Shown in pieces: positions 6,129 to 7,037 of a DNA stretch of 7,037 bases. Made by a program: the position numbers and the translations under genes. The notes below the pieces were generated by a model, which made no database searches, had not been told where the DNA came from, and saw nothing but the letters and a program-made list of their open reading frames with translations. The stretch lies in the NCBI GenBank assembly GCA_011049385.1, contig DSBX01000252.1, positions 1 to 7,037 on the forward strand. The letters are read 5' to 3'. Position 1 is the stretch's first letter; the number at the start of each line of letters is the position of its first letter. The DNA comes from Caldifarciminota bacterium. GTDB lineage: Bacteria; Hydrothermota; Tepidihabitantia; Tepidihabitantales; Tepidihabitantaceae.

Positions 6129-6929
6129 GTTGCCGAGCGGGAAACCGCCGTCCGCCAGCCGGGCCAGCGTGGCCCGCGAAGAAGCGGTCATCTCGCGCGG
6201 GTGGTTGAAATGGGTGTTGATCCAGAGCGGCTGGTGCTTCCTGAGCATCGCCACCAACTCGTCGGTGACCCGGTAGGGCAGCACGACCGGGGTCCGGGTG
6301 CCGATGCGCAGGACCTCGACCGATGGAATCGCCCGCAATTCGCCCAGTATCCAGTCGAGGTAGTCGTCCGCCAGCATCAGCGGGTCGCCGCCGGAGAGCA
6401 GGACGTCCCGCACCGCCGGGGTCCGCCGGATGTAGTCAATGCCCTTCAGGATCTCGTCCCGGCCCGGAATCGAATCCCGGTCGCCGACCTTGCGCTTGCG
6501 GGTGCAGTGCCGGCAGTACATCGCGCAGACGTTGGAAACGTGAAAGAGCACCCGGTCCGGGTAGCGGTGGGTTATACCGGGTACCGGCGAGTCCACGTCC
6601 TCGGCCAGGGGGTCGGTGAGGTCGCAGGGGACAACGTCCAACTCCTGGACCGAAGGAAAGGACTGCCGAAAGACCGGGTCGTTCCGCCAGTTCTGCGGGT
6701 CAACGAGCGACAGGTAGTACGGCGTCACGGCCAGCGGGAACTTCGAAACGGTCCGCTCGAGCCGGGTGCGCTCCTCCTGCTCGAACTCCACCCCGAGCAG
6801 TCGCTCGACGGTATCGATATCCCGGATGGTGTGGTGCAACTGCCAGCGCCAGTCCTGCCAGTTGCTCAGCAGGACGTCGGTGGAAATCCCATCAGCGATG
6901 CTCCGGGCCCGCACCGACAGCCGCGTCAC
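6126..6929 (-). CDS. ablA: AblA N-terminal portion, up to the amber codon (radical SAM core)
   Basis: This part would be made if translation stops at the TAG: 267 residues from the GTG at 6929. It holds the family's NWQDWRWQL entry motif, the TPYYLSLVDP segment and DSPVPGITHRYPDRVLF. It also carries the radical-SAM [4Fe-4S] motif CAMYCRHC (6504-6527; three Cys in CxxxCxxC spacing), then RDVLLSGGDPLML and WINTHFNHPREMT. It ends at ...GGFPLGN. It lacks the PLP lysine and the residues that recognise lysine, so on its own it should not be a working aminomutase. Confidence 0.8.
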   Translation of the reverse strand: MTRLSVRARSIADGISTDVLLSNWQDWRWQLHHTIRDIDTVERLLGVEFEQEERTRLERTVSKFPLAVTPYYLSLVDPQNWRNDPVFRQSFPSVQELDVVPCDLTDPLAEDVDSPVPGITHRYPDRVLFHVSNVCAMYCRHCTRKRKVGDRDSIPGRDEILKGIDYIRRTPAVRDVLLSGGDPLMLADDYLDWILGELRAIPSVEVLRIGTRTPVVLPYRVTDELVAMLRKHQPLWINTHFNHPREMTASSRATLARLADGGFPLGN

Positions 6930-6946
6930 CGACCGGGCGCTCCCGG

Positions 6947-7008
6947 GATTGACAGCCCAGTTGTCAGGATGCAACAGAACACGACAGTTCCAGTATACCA
7001 GATTGACA
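6947..7008. promoter_or_regulatory. Possible operator: repeated GATTGACA and a TGACA/TGTCA inverted repeat
   Basis: GATTGACA occurs on the plus strand at 6947-6954 and again at 7001-7008, the second copy within the promoter spacer. The first copy forms TGACA-N7-TGTCA with 6962-6966. Two copies flanking a predicted start of transcription could bind a regulator, but the elements are short and chance is not excluded. Confidence 0.25.
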
Positions 7009-7019
7009 AGGTATATCAA
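6992..7019 (-). promoter_or_regulatory. Sigma-70-like promoter for the abl cluster
   Basis: On the minus strand TTGATA (7019-7014) and TATACT (6997-6992) are separated by 16 bp. The -10 box is preceded by TGG, giving an extended -10 (TGGTATACT). The local stretch is clearly AT-richer than the surrounding genes. Transcription would begin near 6985, about 55 nt before the preferred ablA GTG at 6929. No other gap in the cluster is large enough for a promoter, so this probably drives all six genes. Confidence 0.6.
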
Positions 7020-7037
7020 GTCGTGCGGCTCCAAACC

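Larger units (their letters stand above)
5592..6929 (-). pseudogene. ablA: Lysine 2,3-aminomutase (AblA/KamA) with one in-frame amber stop
   Basis: The enzyme is a radical-SAM, PLP-dependent mutase converting L-alpha-lysine to L-beta-lysine, the first step toward N6-acetyl-beta-lysine. A single frame covers the whole protein (about 445 codons from a GTG at 6927-6929), except for TAG at 6126-6128. That codon replaces the Gln of the conserved PLGNQSVLL motif; downstream the same frame goes straight on (SVLLAGVNDCPRIMKSLVHKL). Nothing else is damaged: the Fe-S cysteines, PLP lysine and lysine-binding aspartates are all present. Start choice: GTG 6929 has GGGAG 10 nt upstream and lies about 60 bases after a promoter-like element; GTG at 6914 is an alternative. 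The frame is open to the window edge, but that part lies across the promoter. It overlaps the binding-protein gene by 4 bp. It could be a fresh nonsense mutation, an amber-suppressed gene or a base-call error. Confidence 0.8.

Noticed and set aside
5592..6929. TAG reassigned to glutamine throughout the genome
   Set aside because: Four other genes in the window end in TAG at positions where the product is complete and the next gene begins, so reading TAG as Gln would run these proteins on into their neighbours.
7003..7008. TTGACA on the plus strand as the -35 of a divergent promoter
   Set aside because: No -10-like hexamer appears at suitable spacing before the window ends, and the same bases are better explained as part of the minus-strand promoter spacer.

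Overview
This is a G+C-rich (by eye) bacterial window. It probably comes from an uncultivated Gram-negative-type lineage. The broken peptidase at the left ends in a tail of the kind called T9SS-type-A-like sorting domains (LLDAAGRKV...LAPGVYFV...KVVIQR). I associate that style with candidate-phylum WOR-3/Stahlbacteria-like genomes, but this is an impression from memory and not a placement.

Left end, about 1-121: this is the outer end of an insertion sequence. Read on the minus strand it starts GGGGCTGTTGAAAAAC, carries a -35-like TTGACA and an AAAGGAG ribosome site, and then the first 11 codons of a transposase (MQGRKDRWQED). I recognise those codons as IS1182-family-like. The plus-strand reading frame entering from base 1 is therefore IS sequence and not the real start of the gene that follows. 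From about 122 to 1233 lies the 3' remnant of a secreted papain-type (C1) cysteine peptidase. It retains the catalytic His and Asn but has lost the catalytic Cys half. A 43-bp imperfect palindrome sits in frame inside its linker.

Right of the convergent junction at 1234-1251, everything is on the minus strand and forms one tight gene cluster, read right to left. A sigma-70-like promoter (6992-7019) leads into ablA (lysine 2,3-aminomutase). Then come a family-3 amino-acid-binding protein, a HisM/GlnP-type permease, a GlnQ-type ATPase, ablB (beta-lysine N6-acetyltransferase) and a predicted lipoprotein with an Ig-like and beta-propeller layout. Junctions are 4-bp overlap, 6-bp gap, 8-bp overlap, 3-bp gap and 8-bp gap.

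AblA and AblB are the two enzymes that turn L-lysine into the compatible solute N6-acetyl-beta-lysine. Placing a complete polar amino-acid ABC importer between them suggests a single unit that takes up lysine (or the solute) and makes the osmolyte. Two things are odd. The ablA frame is interrupted by one in-frame TAG exactly where the family has a conserved Gln, with the rest of the enzyme intact on both sides. And ablB has no ATG, GTG or TTG before its conserved N-terminus; it lies in the same frame as the upstream ATPase, separated by that gene's TGA, so a CTG start is the best reading. No tRNA, rRNA or CRISPR was seen, and no non-coding stretch exceeds 300 bases.
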